A stretch of DNA of 64,000 bases from Sphingobium yanoikuyae (GCF_034424525.1 NZ_CP139979.1:2127501-2191500); one strand, 5' to 3'. Positions 44,635-55,545 are shown, counted from the stretch's first letter. The notes: generated by a model not told the origin, from the sequence alone. Numbers and translations are program-made.

Positions 44635-44741
44635 CCCCTCCCTTCCAGGGAGGGGCCGGGGGTGGGTCTGCCGCGTAGCGGCAGCGAAAGGCTCGCTTCG
44701 CTCGCTACCCACCCCTTAATCCCCTCCCTAAAAGGGAGAGG
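44635..44741. repeat. Composite palindromic repeat between convergent genes (107 bp)
   Basis: Bounded by two hairpins of like sequence: CCCCTCCCT-TCC-AGGGAGGGG (44635-44655) and CCCCTCCCT-AAA-AGGGAGAGG (44721-44741). Inside, GGGGTGGGT pairs with ACCCACCCC and CTGCCGC pairs with GCGGCAG. Similar bracketed elements occur at 52993-53114 and 58732-58874. It also serves as the terminator region of the S9A gene and proS. Confidence 0.75.
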
Positions 44742-44750
44742 AAATAATGT

Positions 44751-46277
44751 TCAGTAGCTCCGGCCCACCAGCACGCGCTCCACCGCCGTGCCGCCGGTGA
44801 AGATGCAGGCGCCGTCCGCCGCTTCCGCATCGGTCGGCACGTTGCGCAGGGTCAGCTTCTCGCCCTTCAGCCACTGCACGACCTTCTCCAGTTCCGCGCC
44901 GGTCGGCTTGGCCCACTGGACGAGCGCCCAGCCGGGGTTCTTGCTGGCTTTGAAATAGGCCTTGAGCGCGTCGAGATCGGTGATCGACCTGTTGATATTG
45001 CCGTCGAGCCGCGCCTTGGCATCAGCGAACAGCGATGCCTGGATATCTTCCAGCATTGCGGTCGCACCGGCAACGAAATCGCCCTTGGCGACGATCTGGC
45101 TGTCGAGCTTGCCATCCGCGCGATAGAGGCGATCACGGCGGATGATCGAGACATTGCCACCGGCCACGTCGCGGCCGCCAACCTCGATCACGATCGGCGC
45201 GCCCTTCTTGACCCAGCCCCAGCGCTTGGTCGCGGCCTTGGACGGGCGCTTGTCGAGCAGCGCGCGGACGGGTTCGCGAAACACGTCCAGGCCGTTCAGC
45301 TGGTTCACCAGGTCGGTGCAATAATCGACGATCGCGGCGTCTTCCTCGGTATCGCGCAGCATCGGCACGACCACGACCTGATAGGGCGCGACGCGCGGCG
45401 GCACGCGCAGGCCATCATCGTCGCCATGCACCATGATCAGGCCGCCGATCATCCGGGTCGACATGCCCCAGCTGGTGGTCTGGGCCAATTCCTGTTGCCC
45501 TTCGGCATTCTGGAACTTGATATTCTGCGCCTGGCTGAAGGTCGTGCCCAGGAAGTGCGAGGTGCCGGCCTGCAGTGCCTTGCCGTCCTGCATCATCGCC
45601 TCGATCGAATAGGTCGCGACGGCGCCGGGGAAACGCTCATTCTCCGGCTTCTCGCCCGCGACGACCGGCAGGCCGACACATTCCTCGGCAAAGCTGCGAT
45701 AGACTTCGAGCATCTTCATCGTCTCTTCCATCGCCTCGTCGACGGTCGAGTGCGCGGTATGGCCTTCCTGCCACAGGAATTCGCTGGTGCGCAGGAACAT
45801 GCGGGTGCGCATTTCCCAGCGGACGACATTCGCCCACTGGTTGATCAGCACCGGCAGGTCGCGCCAGCTCTGGACCCAGCGGCTGAAGGCTGCGCCGATC
45901 ACGGTTTCCGACGTCGGGCGCACGACCAGCGGCTCTTCCAGCTTCGCTTCGGGATCGGGCACCATCTTGCCGTCCTTCTGGATCAGGCGATGATGGGTGA
46001 CGACCGCCATTTCCTTGGCAAAGCCGTCGACATGCTCGGCTTCCTTCTCGAAATAGGAAAGCGGGATGAACAGCGGGAAATAGCAATTTTCGTGGCCAGT
46101 CTGCTTGATCCGCGCATCGAGCAGGGTCTGGATCCGTTCCCAGATGCCATAGCCCCAGGGACGGATCACCATGCAGCCGCGCACGCCGCTTTCCTCGGCC
46201 ATGTCGGCTTCGGTGATGACGGCCTGATACCAGGCAGCGAAATCCTGTTCGCGGGTAACGTTAAGGGCGTGTTTCAC
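44751..46277 (-). CDS. proS: Prolyl-tRNA synthetase (short, archaeal/eukaryal-like type)
   Basis: Class II synthetase charging tRNA-Pro; 508 residues from GTG 46277. Motif 2 and 3 regions are visible (VVRPTSETVIG; VRWEMRTRMFLRTSEFLWQEGHTAH; GTSHFLGTTFSQAQNIKF). The anticodon-binding domain (APYQVVVVPMLRDTEED) and a C-terminal zinc-like domain ending in RSY are present. There is no bacterial-type editing insertion, so this is the ProS3-like form, standard in many alphaproteobacteria. The start is uncertain: family members begin with (M)KHALNVTREQ, which fits GTG 46277, while an ATG at 46331 would add 18 residues. Neither has a strong ribosome site. Confidence 0.92.
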   Translation of the reverse strand: MKHALNVTREQDFAAWYQAVITEADMAEESGVRGCMVIRPWGYGIWERIQTLLDARIKQTGHENCYFPLFIPLSYFEKEAEHVDGFAKEMAVVTHHRLIQKDGKMVPDPEAKLEEPLVVRPTSETVIGAAFSRWVQSWRDLPVLINQWANVVRWEMRTRMFLRTSEFLWQEGHTAHSTVDEAMEETMKMLEVYRSFAEECVGLPVVAGEKPENERFPGAVATYSIEAMMQDGKALQAGTSHFLGTTFSQAQNIKFQNAEGQQELAQTTSWGMSTRMIGGLIMVHGDDDGLRVPPRVAPYQVVVVPMLRDTEEDAAIVDYCTDLVNQLNGLDVFREPVRALLDKRPSKAATKRWGWVKKGAPIVIEVGGRDVAGGNVSIIRRDRLYRADGKLDSQIVAKGDFVAGATAMLEDIQASLFADAKARLDGNINRSITDLDALKAYFKASKNPGWALVQWAKPTGAELEKVVQWLKGEKLTLRNVPTDAEAADGACIFTGGTAVERVLVGRSY

Positions 46278-46365
46278 GGGGTCTGTCGCCTGTATTGAAG
46301 TGGATGGGGCGCCATAGGCCAGACCCGCCATCCCTGTCGACCCCCAAGCAGCGGCCGGGCAGCGC

Positions 46366-46710
46366 TCAGTCGGCGTCGGCGCCCAGTCGCTCCAGCCAGG
46401 CCTTGGCCTGCTTGGGTTCGCCCACCGCATCGGCCGCCGGCTTGCCGCGCGCGGCCAGAAACTGTTGGTGCAAGTCAAAGCCTTCGAAACCCAACTGTTC
46501 TCGCAGCCGATCTATATCGGCTGCCAGCTCTTCCAGCTGATCCACCATGGGCTTGGCGTTTTCACGCGTCCATCGGTCACTGTTATGGCCAAACAGGCCC
46601 CAGCGCCCGCCAGCGGTCACGCGCAGCGCCGCAATCAGCGCCGCGCGATATTCCTCTTCCAGTTCCGCCCGGCGGATATCCAGGCGCTCCAGTCTATCCG
46701 CCTTGGCCAT
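46366..46710 (-). CDS. Conserved hypothetical protein, helical
   Basis: A 114-residue soluble protein I cannot name. It is charged and helical, with a segment AGGRWGLFGHNSDRWTREN in the middle and coiled-coil-like heptads (DQLEELAADIDRLREQLG) after it. No membrane segment or signal. It lies 6 bp after phaR on the same strand and 88 bp before the proS start, so it is probably co-transcribed with phaR. No function can be inferred. Confidence 0.75.
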   Translation of the reverse strand: MAKADRLERLDIRRAELEEEYRAALIAALRVTAGGRWGLFGHNSDRWTRENAKPMVDQLEELAADIDRLREQLGFEGFDLHQQFLAARGKPAADAVGEPKQAKAWLERLGADAD

Positions 46711-46716
46711 GGTGGA

Positions 46717-47295
46717 TCAGCGCAGCTTGTCGATCTTCGCGTTGAGCGCAGCCAGCTGCGCCTTCAGGACGGCGATCTCGTCATCCTTGCTTTCTTCGGT
46801 CGCCGCCGGCGTCGGGCTGGGCGTGGCGCCCGGCATGCCCGGAACGCCATTGCCGAACGCGCTCGCCGCGGCCTCGAACATCTGCATGTTGCGCTTGGCG
46901 ATCTCGGCCAGCGGACCGCCGCCAAAGGCGCCCTTCATGGCTTCCTGGAACTGCTGCTGGTTCTTGCGGAAGGCGTCCATCGACGCTTCGAGATATTGCG
47001 GCACCATCGACTGCATGGAATCGCCATACATGGCGATCAGCTGGCGCAGGAAGTTGACCGGCAGCATGTTCTTGCCGCGCTGTTCTTCTTCCATGATGAT
47101 CTGGGTCAGGACATTATGGGTGATGTCCTCGCCGGTCTTCGCGTCGACGACGACGAACTCGCGCCCCTCGCGGGTCATCTGCGACAAAAGGTCCAGCGTG
47201 ATATAACTTGAAGTTTCGGTGTTATAGAGCCGCCTGTTAGCGTACTTCTTGATAACCACCGGTTCGGATTCATTAGCAGCCTTCGATTTGGCCAT
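46717..47295 (-). CDS. phaR: PHA synthesis repressor PhaR
   Basis: A 192-residue regulator of polyhydroxyalkanoate granules. The N-terminal DNA-binding domain has the hallmark VIKKYANRRLYNTETSSYITL. The PHB-binding region follows (VDAKTGEDITHNVLTQIIMEEE, MLPVNFLRQLIAMYGDSMQSMVP). The C-terminus is Pro/Ala-rich and ends in a short coiled coil. PhaR binds PHB granules and releases phasin-gene promoters. The genes on the other strand (PhaC-like hydrolase, thiolase) fit the same metabolism. Its ATG overlaps, base for base, the ATG of the divergent hydrolase gene. Confidence 0.94.
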   Translation of the reverse strand: MAKSKAANESEPVVIKKYANRRLYNTETSSYITLDLLSQMTREGREFVVVDAKTGEDITHNVLTQIIMEEEQRGKNMLPVNFLRQLIAMYGDSMQSMVPQYLEASMDAFRKNQQQFQEAMKGAFGGGPLAEIAKRNMQMFEAAASAFGNGVPGMPGATPSPTPAATEESKDDEIAVLKAQLAALNAKIDKLR

Positions 47296-48394
47296 GCCTG
47301 TCTCTCCCTCACCTGCTCATCCCGCATTAGCACAGGGCGATGCCGCGCCGCAACATGGCCCGCGTCCTTTACCCCTTTTTCTCAACATTTTATGGCGCGA
47401 AACAGAGCATGATCCTGATTTGCGTCGCCGCGCCTTCATCGGCCTGCGTCGCTATCAGGAGGCGCAGCGTCCGTCCCCACCACCATCATGCCCCATTGCC
47501 GCAACGGCGGGCAGTGCCCGGCTGCTGCGGTATCAGGCTGATTTGACACCGGAAAGCGATCGGGCGCCGGTCGTCTTCATCCCCTCCCTGATCAACCCGC
47601 CACAGGTGCTGGACCTGTCGGAAAGCCGCTCCATGCTGCGCCACATGGCCGCAGCGGGCCATGACGCCTATCTGGTCGATTGGGGCGCGCCGACGGCCGC
47701 CGACCGCAGCCTCGGCCTCGACGGCCATGTCACCGAACGATTTATCCCGATGCTCGCTGCATTGCGGCGCCCACCGATCCTTGTCGGCTATTGCCTGGGC
47801 GGCACGATCGCCATTGCAGCCGCAGCATTGCATAGGGTCGCAGCTCTAGCGACGATCGCCTCACCCTGGGACTTTGCCGGCTTCCCGCCCGCCGACCTTG
47901 CCGAGATCGCCGCCCTGTGGCGCGGCGCGAAGCCGGTGTGCGATCGGCTCGGCTATGTGCCGATGGAGGCGCTGCAATCGGGCTTCTGGGCGCTCGATCC
48001 GCAGCGGACCGTGCAGAAATATGCAGCCTTCGCCGACATGACACCCGGCTCCGACGAGGAGCGCGCCTTCCTCGCGGTCGAGGACTGGGCCAATGAGGGC
48101 GCACCGCTCACCTATGCCGCCGGGCAGCAATTGTTCGAGATGCTCTATGCGGCAAATGCGAGCGGGCGAAAGGAATGGCACATCGACGGGACCGTCATAG
48201 ACCCGGTCTCGCTCCCCTGCCCCAGCGTGTCGATCGCTTCTGCAACCGATCGAATCGTGCCCGCCACGGCCGCCCCGTCCCTTACGGAAAGCCGGATATT
48301 GAACCTTGGCCATGTCGGCATGATATTGAGCCAGCGGGCACCCGACATGCTGTGGCATCCGCTGTCCCTTTGGCTTTCCCGCCATGGCGGATGA
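47294..48394 (+). CDS. PhaC-like alpha/beta-hydrolase
   Basis: A 366-residue protein of the PHA synthase/depolymerase fold. The lipase-like box GYCLGG has Cys167 as nucleophile, as in PHA synthases; the Asp is in ASATDRIVP and the His in NLGHVGMI. The [15 protein letters not shown] and [15 protein letters not shown] blocks match PhaC. It lacks the long N-terminal domain of class I synthases and resembles class III PhaC in size. No phaE is nearby, so it could also be a modified depolymerase or hydrolase. ATG 47294 overlaps the phaR start codon on the other strand, leaving no room for a normal promoter between them. Confidence 0.8.
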   Translation: MPVSPSPAHPALAQGDAAPQHGPRPLPLFLNILWRETEHDPDLRRRAFIGLRRYQEAQRPSPPPSCPIAATAGSARLLRYQADLTPESDRAPVVFIPSLINPPQVLDLSESRSMLRHMAAAGHDAYLVDWGAPTAADRSLGLDGHVTERFIPMLAALRRPPILVGYCLGGTIAIAAAALHRVAALATIASPWDFAGFPPADLAEIAALWRGAKPVCDRLGYVPMEALQSGFWALDPQRTVQKYAAFADMTPGSDEERAFLAVEDWANEGAPLTYAAGQQLFEMLYAANASGRKEWHIDGTVIDPVSLPCPSVSIASATDRIVPATAAPSLTESRILNLGHVGMILSQRAPDMLWHPLSLWLSRHGG

Positions 48395-48444
48395 TGTTAT
48401 GTGCGCCTGCGAAAACAACATTACCACTAGTGAGGATCGAGCCT

Positions 48445-49617
48445 TTGTCAGACATCGTCATTACCGCCGCCAAGCGTACCGCCGTGGGCAGTTTCATGGG
48501 CGCCTTCGGCACGACTCCGGCCCATGAACTGGGCCGCCAGGCCATCCTCGCCGCGCTGGCACAGGCCGCCGTCGCGCCCGAAGAAGTGGACGAAGTGATC
48601 CTGGGCCAGATCCTCACCGCCGGCCAGGGCCAGAACCCCGCCCGCCAGGCCGCCGTCAACGCCGGCATCCCGGTCGAGCGCACCGCGATCGGCCTCAACC
48701 AGCTGTGCGGGTCGGGCCTGCGCGCCGTCGCGCTCGCGGCGCAGGCGATCAAGGCTGGCGACGCCCGCATCATGGTCGCCGGTGGCCAGGAAAGCATGTC
48801 GCTCGCCCCCCATGCCCAGATGCTGCGCGGCGGCACCAAGATGGGCCCGGTCAGCTTCGTCGACACGATGATCCATGACGGCCTGACCGACGCGTTCCAG
48901 GGCTATCATATGGGCATCACCGCCGAGAACCTGGCCGAGAAATATCAGATCAGCCGCGAGGCGCAGGACGAGTTCGCCGTCGCCAGCCAGAACAAGGCTG
49001 AAGCCGCGCGCGCATCGGGCCGCTTCGCCGATGAAATCCTGCCCGTGACCATCAAGGGCCGCAAGGGCGACACCATCGTCGACCAGGACGAATATATCCG
49101 CGCCGGCGCCACGATCGAAGCGCTGCAGGGCCTGCGCCCCGCCTTCAAGAAGGACGGCACCGTGACCGCCGGCAATGCCAGCGGCATCAATGACGGCGCC
49201 GCCGCGCTGGTGGTGATGAGCGCCGATGAAGCCGCCAAGCGCGGCGCCACCATCCTCGGCCGCATCGCCAGCTTCGCCACCTGCGGCGTCGATCCCTCGA
49301 TCATGGGCATCGGTCCAGCCCCGGCCAGCCGCAAGGCGCTGGAAAAGGCCGGCTGGTCGGTCGCCGATCTCGACCTCATCGAAGCGAACGAAGCTTTTGC
49401 CGCGCAGGCGCTGGCCGTCGGTCAGGAACTGGGCTGGGATCCGGCCAAGGTCAACGTCAATGGCGGCGCGATCGCGATCGGCCATCCGGTCGGCGCATCG
49501 GGCGCGCGCGTGCTGACCACGCTGCTCTATGAAATGGCCAAGCGCGACGCGAAGAAGGGCCTTGCCACCCTCTGCGTCGGCGGCGGCATGGGCGTGTCGA
49601 TGTGCATCGAGCGCTAA
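48445..49617 (+). CDS. phaA: Acetyl-CoA acetyltransferase (beta-ketothiolase)
   Basis: A 390-residue thiolase condensing two acetyl-CoA to acetoacetyl-CoA, the first PHB step, and reversible in fatty-acid breakdown. The nucleophilic Cys is in [12 protein letters not shown], the His in [15 protein letters not shown] and the second Cys in [11 protein letters not shown]. The start is TTG at 48445: the conserved (M)[14 protein letters not shown] begins there and TGAGGA lies 8 bases upstream, while no ATG fits. It is 50 bp after the PhaC-like gene and ends at a strong terminator. phaB is not in this window. Confidence 0.95.
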   Translation: MSDIVITAAKRTAVGSFMGAFGTTPAHELGRQAILAALAQAAVAPEEVDEVILGQILTAGQGQNPARQAAVNAGIPVERTAIGLNQLCGSGLRAVALAAQAIKAGDARIMVAGGQESMSLAPHAQMLRGGTKMGPVSFVDTMIHDGLTDAFQGYHMGITAENLAEKYQISREAQDEFAVASQNKAEAARASGRFADEILPVTIKGRKGDTIVDQDEYIRAGATIEALQGLRPAFKKDGTVTAGNASGINDGAAALVVMSADEAAKRGATILGRIASFATCGVDPSIMGIGPAPASRKALEKAGWSVADLDLIEANEAFAAQALAVGQELGWDPAKVNVNGGAIAIGHPVGASGARVLTTLLYEMAKRDAKKGLATLCVGGGMGVSMCIER

Positions 49618-49639
49618 TCGCCAGCGACTGAATAGCGAA

Positions 49640-49669
49640 GGGCGCCGGTCTCGCGATCGGCGCCCTTTT
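49640..49669 (+). terminator. Intrinsic terminator after phaA
   Basis: GGGCGCCG (49640-49647) pairs with CGGCGCCC (49658-49665) and is followed by TTTT; 22 bp after the stop codon. Confidence 0.85.
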
Positions 49670-49676
49670 CCTTGTT

Positions 49677-49811
49677 AGAGCCCGTTTGAAAAATCGCGAA
49701 AGAGCGATTTTTCGTTACGGTACCAGACCGCTCCCCCGCCCAATCCAGTGTCATCCTGTCGGGTGGTTGGGCGGGGGAGCGGGCCGGAACCGGTTTTCTA
49801 AAACGGACTCT
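49677..49811. repeat. Nested palindromic intergenic repeat (135 bp)
   Basis: Outer arms AGAGCCCGTTT (49677-49687) and AAACGGACTCT (49801-49811) pair at 10 of 11 positions. Inside are GAAAAATCGC/GCGATTTTTC and the pair CCGCTCCCCCGCCCAA / TTGGGCGGGGGAGCGG. The whole unit can fold into a long cruciform. It abuts the alr stop codon and probably ends alr transcription. Confidence 0.75.
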
Positions 49812-50854
49812 CAGGTCCAAATCCGGCCGAACCGTTTGCCCAGGCCCGTCAGCAGCTCATATTGCGACAGGCCCGACGCCTGCGCTGCCTGCGGCAGGTC
49901 ATAGTCGATCGTCAGCCAGTCGCCCTCCGCAACATCCGGGCGCGCGCCGACATCGACCGCCAGCAGATCCATCGAGACCCGGCCCAGCACCGGCAGGCGG
50001 ATGCCATCGACCAGCGCCGCGCCGCGCCCCGAAAATCCGCGCAGATAGCCGTCGGCATAGCCGATATTAAGGATGGCGATCTCCATGTCGCGCTCGGCGC
50101 GATGGGTCGCGTTATAGCCGATCGTGTCGCCGGCGATCACCGCGCGGCGTTGCAATATCTGGGCCTGCGGCTGGACGACCGGGCGGAGATGCGGCGCCGC
50201 ATCGGGATGCGGCACGCCGCCATAAAGGGCGATGCCCGGCCGGGTCAGGTCGAAACCATAGTCCGCGCCCATGCAGATACCGGCACTGTTGGCGAGGCTG
50301 TAGCGCTGTGCCGGCACTGCGGCCCGGACATCCCGGAAGCGGGCCAGTTGCGTCGGGTTGAGATCGCTGTCCTCGTCCGCAGACGCGAGATGGCTGAGCA
50401 GCGTGACAATCTCCAGCCCATCAACCAGTTCGCTGAGGTCGGCGCGCCAGTCGAGGCCCAGCCGGTTCATGCCGGTATCGATCATCAGATCGCAGGCGCC
50501 ACCACCCGCCGCCTTCCAGCGCGCGACCTGCCCCGGCGTGCAGAGCACCGGGCGCGCCCGCGAGGCCAGCGCCTGCGCCATATCTTCGTCGCGCACGCCG
50601 TGCAGGACGGCGAAGTTCACACCGTCCATCTGCGCTTCAAGCGCCGCCGCCTCGCCCCAGTTGGACACGAAGAAATCGCGGCAGCCGGCACTTTTCAGCC
50701 GCTGCATGACGCCGGCCGCGCCTAGCCCATAGCCATCGGCCTTGATCGCCGCGCCACAGGCCGGGGCGCCGCCCTGCCGCGCCAGCCAGCGCCAGTTGGA
50801 AAGCAGCGCATCGCCATCGAGGCGCAGGCGGAGCGGAGCGATATAGCCAGTCAT
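49811..50854 (-). CDS. alr: Alanine racemase
   Basis: PLP enzyme of 347 residues producing D-alanine for peptidoglycan. The PLP lysine is in AAIKADGYGLG, the barrel strand has MIDTGMNRLGL, and NIGYADGYLR and VLGRVSMDLLAVDV contain the catalytic-tyrosine neighbourhood and C-terminal domain. No signal peptide, so cytoplasmic. It is 27 bp downstream of the MFS gene on the same strand and possibly co-transcribed with it. Family members without a separate periplasmic signal are the normal biosynthetic type. Confidence 0.93.
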   Translation of the reverse strand: MTGYIAPLRLRLDGDALLSNWRWLARQGGAPACGAAIKADGYGLGAAGVMQRLKSAGCRDFFVSNWGEAAALEAQMDGVNFAVLHGVRDEDMAQALASRARPVLCTPGQVARWKAAGGGACDLMIDTGMNRLGLDWRADLSELVDGLEIVTLLSHLASADEDSDLNPTQLARFRDVRAAVPAQRYSLANSAGICMGADYGFDLTRPGIALYGGVPHPDAAPHLRPVVQPQAQILQRRAVIAGDTIGYNATHRAERDMEIAILNIGYADGYLRGFSGRGAALVDGIRLPVLGRVSMDLLAVDVGARPDVAEGDWLTIDYDLPQAAQASGLSQYELLTGLGKRFGRIWT

Positions 50855-50881
50855 TGCCCGCAGCCGATAGCGCGCCGGGGC

Positions 50882-52471
50882 TCAGGCGTCGAGGGGGCGT
50901 CCTTTCGTTTCCGGCAAGGCGACGAGGCAGGTGACCAGCGCCAGCGCCACCACGACGATCGTGTACCACAGCCCGGCATAGGGATCGCCTGTCCGCGCGA
51001 CGATATATTGGCTGACCAGCGGCAGGAAACCGCCGAAATAGCCGGTGCCGATATGATAGGGAATGGAGAGCGAACTGTAGCGGATGCGCGCCGGGAAATA
51101 TTCCGACAGAAGCGCCGCGACCGGGCCATAGGTCGCGCCCGACAGGGTCCAGAGCAACAGCAACGCGGCGAACAGCATCAGCGCACGCGGCCAGTCGGGG
51201 CGGACGACGCCGAAATCATAGCCCTGCGCCGTCAGCACGGCATCGATCCCGTCACTGCTGAGGTCCGCCACGGCCACGCCGCCGATGCTGACCGCCGGGG
51301 CCGCGCCGCTGCGCTTCTCATAGGGGATGCCCCGCTTGGAAAAATGATCGAGCAGCTTGCCGCAGGCGGTCGGCTGAATCTTGGCGAAGGGATCGAAACG
51401 GCAATCGGGGCCGCTCACCACCACCGGCGCCCGTGCCGCCGCCTGCGTCAGGGCCGGGTTCGCGGTCGCGCCCATAAACTGGTAGAGCGGCATGACCAGC
51501 AGCAGCACCAGCGCATAGCCGATGACGATCGGCTTCTTGCGCCCGACCCGGTCGGACAGCCAGCCAAAGAAGATGAAGCTCGCCATGCCGGCAAAGGCGC
51601 TGCCGCCGACCAGCAACTGGGCGATGCCCGGCGCGACATGCAGGCCGCTCTGCAGGAAATAGAGCGCCTGGAACATCACCGTATAGGCAATCACGGTGAA
51701 GCCTGCCGCGATGCCGATCATCGCCACCAGCATCCGCTTCCTGTTGCCCGGCGCGGTGAAGGCTTCCTTCAGCGGGTTCTTCGCCTGTTGCCCCGCCTTC
51801 TTCATCGCGGTGAAGACCGGGCTTTCGCGCAGCATCAGCCGCATCCACAGCGAAATGGCGAGCAGCGCCAGCGAGAAGATGAAGGGAATGCGCCAGCCCC
51901 AGGCATCCCAGACCTCCATGCCGACGATCCACTGGGTGCCGACCACGACGATCAGCGACAGGATGAAGCCGCCAATCACGCCGGCCTGGATGAAGCTGGT
52001 ATAGAAGCCGCGCTTTCCGGCCGGGGCATGTTCAGCGACATAGATGGCCGCGCCGCCATATTCGCCGCCCAGCGCCAGCCCCTGCGCGATGCGGAGCGAT
52101 ATCAGGATTATGGGCGCGGCAACGCCGATGCTGGCGGCCGACGGGGTGAGGCCGACGCCCGCCGTCGCCAGCCCCATCAGGACGATGGTGGCCAGGAACG
52201 TATATTTGCGCCCCAGCCGATCGCCCAGATAGCCGAACAGCATCGCGCCCAGCGGCCGGAAGCCAAATCCGATCGCGAAGCCGGCCAGCGAATAGAGAAG
52301 TTCGACGGTCGGATTGTCGGTCGGGAAGAAGGTGCGGCCGATGATCGGCGCCAGCACACCGTAGATGTAGAAATCATACCATTCGAACACCGTGCCGAGT
52401 GCCGAAGCGGTGATGACCAACCGGTCCCGCTTCGCATCCATCACATAGTCGCCCCCGACCGCCTGCGTCAT
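50882..52471 (-). CDS. MFS transporter, metabolite:H+ symporter family (ProP/ShiA-like)
   Basis: A 529-residue 12-helix permease. The start SALGTVFEWYDFYIYGVLA, the loop GYLGDRLGRKYTF and EYGGAAIYVAEHAP are signatures of the MHS group, which takes up osmolytes, dicarboxylates, shikimate or alpha-ketoglutarate. It is about 90 residues longer than typical members because of a soluble insertion (about 345-430: two Cys, Gly/Asp-rich, with SIGGVAVADLSSDGIDAVL) between helices 9 and 10. The insert is probably an extracytoplasmic loop. Substrate unknown. Confidence 0.88.
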   Translation of the reverse strand: MTQAVGGDYVMDAKRDRLVITASALGTVFEWYDFYIYGVLAPIIGRTFFPTDNPTVELLYSLAGFAIGFGFRPLGAMLFGYLGDRLGRKYTFLATIVLMGLATAGVGLTPSAASIGVAAPIILISLRIAQGLALGGEYGGAAIYVAEHAPAGKRGFYTSFIQAGVIGGFILSLIVVVGTQWIVGMEVWDAWGWRIPFIFSLALLAISLWMRLMLRESPVFTAMKKAGQQAKNPLKEAFTAPGNRKRMLVAMIGIAAGFTVIAYTVMFQALYFLQSGLHVAPGIAQLLVGGSAFAGMASFIFFGWLSDRVGRKKPIVIGYALVLLLVMPLYQFMGATANPALTQAAARAPVVVSGPDCRFDPFAKIQPTACGKLLDHFSKRGIPYEKRSGAAPAVSIGGVAVADLSSDGIDAVLTAQGYDFGVVRPDWPRALMLFAALLLLWTLSGATYGPVAALLSEYFPARIRYSSLSIPYHIGTGYFGGFLPLVSQYIVARTGDPYAGLWYTIVVVALALVTCLVALPETKGRPLDA

Positions 52472-52605
52472 CCCGCCCCCTTAACTTCCCACTTTTCCCG
52501 TATATTTTGACATCTTCATGCGCCAACGGGAAAGGAAATTTCCAACAGCACGCGCATAGCCGCCATGCCGACTGCCTAACATGGCTCGGCCCTTGTAGGA
52601 CAGGT

Positions 52606-52977
52606 TCAGAACAGGCGCGAACCGTTCGGCACGGGCTTGTCGGGCGCGAACAGCATGACGGCGCCGGCCGCGTCGGCGAAGCCCAGGGTCAGCACCTCCG
52701 ACATGAACTTGCCGATCTGGCGCGGCGGGAAATTGACCACGGCGGCGACCTGGCGGCCGGGCAGGCCTTCCAGCGCGTGATTTTCTGTGATCTGGGCGCT
52801 CGATTTCTTCTGGCCGATCGTCGGGCCGAAATCGATCAGCAGCTTGTAGGCGGGCTTGCGCGCTTCGGGATAGGGCTCGGCCGAGATGATCGTGCCGACG
52901 CGGATATCCACTTTCAGAAAATCGTCGAAGCCGATCGGGTCGGCGGCGGGGGCGCTGGGGTCGTGGGTCAGGTGCAT
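52606..52977 (-). CDS. csaA: tRNA-binding domain protein, CsaA family
   Basis: A 123-residue protein that is almost entirely an OB-fold tRNA-binding domain: FLKVDIRVGTIISAEPYPEA, AYKLLIDFGPTIGQKKSSAQIT and the C-terminal FAPDKPVPNGSRLF. These are the CsaA/methionyl-tRNA synthetase C-domain blocks. CsaA is reported to act as a secretion-related chaperone in Bacillus; its role in alphaproteobacteria is unclear. ATG 52977 is chosen; the longer frame runs through the palindromic repeat upstream. It is the last gene on this strand after pccA, separated by a repeat element. Confidence 0.88.
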   Translation of the reverse strand: MHLTHDPSAPAADPIGFDDFLKVDIRVGTIISAEPYPEARKPAYKLLIDFGPTIGQKKSSAQITENHALEGLPGRQVAAVVNFPPRQIGKFMSEVLTLGFADAAGAVMLFAPDKPVPNGSRLF

Positions 52978-52992
52978 GCAGGAACTCCATCT

Positions 52993-53114
52993 CCTCCCCG
53001 CCTGCGGGGAGGTGGCGGCGAAGCCGACGGAGGGGGCGTGCCCCAAATGCGAGGCCGCGTCCAGAAGCATCCCCCCTCCACCACTTCGTGGCCCCCCTCC
53101 CCGTTCCGGGGAGG
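52993..53114. repeat. Composite palindromic repeat between pccA and csaA (122 bp)
   Basis: Bounded by hairpins CCTCCCCGC-CT-GCGGGGAGG (52993-53012) and CCTCCCCG-TTC-CGGGGAGG (53096-53114). Same design as 44635-44741 and 58732-58874. It begins 5 bp after pccA and may separate csaA transcription. Confidence 0.75.
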
Positions 53115-53119
53115 ATTGG

Positions 53120-55120
<2,001 letters not shown>

Positions 55121-55193
55121 TATATTTCCTGTCCCAGTCCTTGTTCAGTTTCGTTCGCCTCACTTTTTCAAGCGAGGCTCAATCCCATTCCGG

Positions 55194-55421
55194 TTATCGA
55201 CCTCTCCAGATCGATTTCAGGAAAATGCCCTGCCCGATCATCAGCATCACACCGAAAATCGCCGCAGCCTCTCCAAAAGGCATCTTCCCACCCGTCGGAC
55301 ACGGGTCCGCATCCGAGCATTCCATCATCGACCAGCCGAACAGCAGCAGGAGAACGGGAACGAGCGAAAGGCTGGTCCACACCGTCACCCATATATGCCG
55401 GCGGCGCGTCATTCCTTCCAT
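55194..55421 (-). CDS. Small two-helix membrane protein
   Basis: A 75-residue hypothetical protein with two predicted transmembrane segments (VTVWTSLSLVPVLLLLFGW and a second one in GEAAAIFGVMLMIGQGIFL) separated by a short Cys/Asp-rich loop (MMECSDADPCPTGG). A basic N-terminus (MTRRRH) suggests N-in orientation. Starts at 55421 or 55412 are both possible; neither has well-spaced ribosome sites. It lies between bioB and pccA and might be a real member of the operon or a chance frame; hydrophobicity periodicity favours the former. No family recognised. Confidence 0.5.
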   Translation of the reverse strand: MEGMTRRRHIWVTVWTSLSLVPVLLLLFGWSMMECSDADPCPTGGKMPFGEAAAIFGVMLMIGQGIFLKSIWRGR

Positions 55422-55440
55422 TCAAACACCAAACCCACCT

Positions 55441-55530
55441 TCGTCATGCCGGACTTGATCCGGCATCCCGCTTTCTTCCCGCGCGACGGCAAAGAAGAAG
55501 CGGGACCCCGAATTAAATCCGGGGTGACGA
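55441..55530. repeat. Palindromic repeat between bioB and the small membrane gene (90 bp)
   Basis: Starts TCGTCA and ends TGACGA. Contains three inner dyads: GCCGGA-CTTGA-TCCGGC (55448-55464), CCCGCTTTCTTC with GAAGAAGCGGG, and CCCCGAATTAAATCCGGGG. This CGTCATnCCGGACTTGATCCGG type is a widespread intergenic repeat in alphaproteobacteria. It ends 15 bp from the bioB stop. Confidence 0.75.
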
Positions 55531-55545
55531 AGCTGGGCGCGAATT

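Noticed and set aside
55168..55425. A second small frame (85 codons) overlapping the two-helix membrane protein gene
   Set aside because: It overlaps on the same strand in another frame, has no hydrophobic pattern or motif and no better ribosome site.
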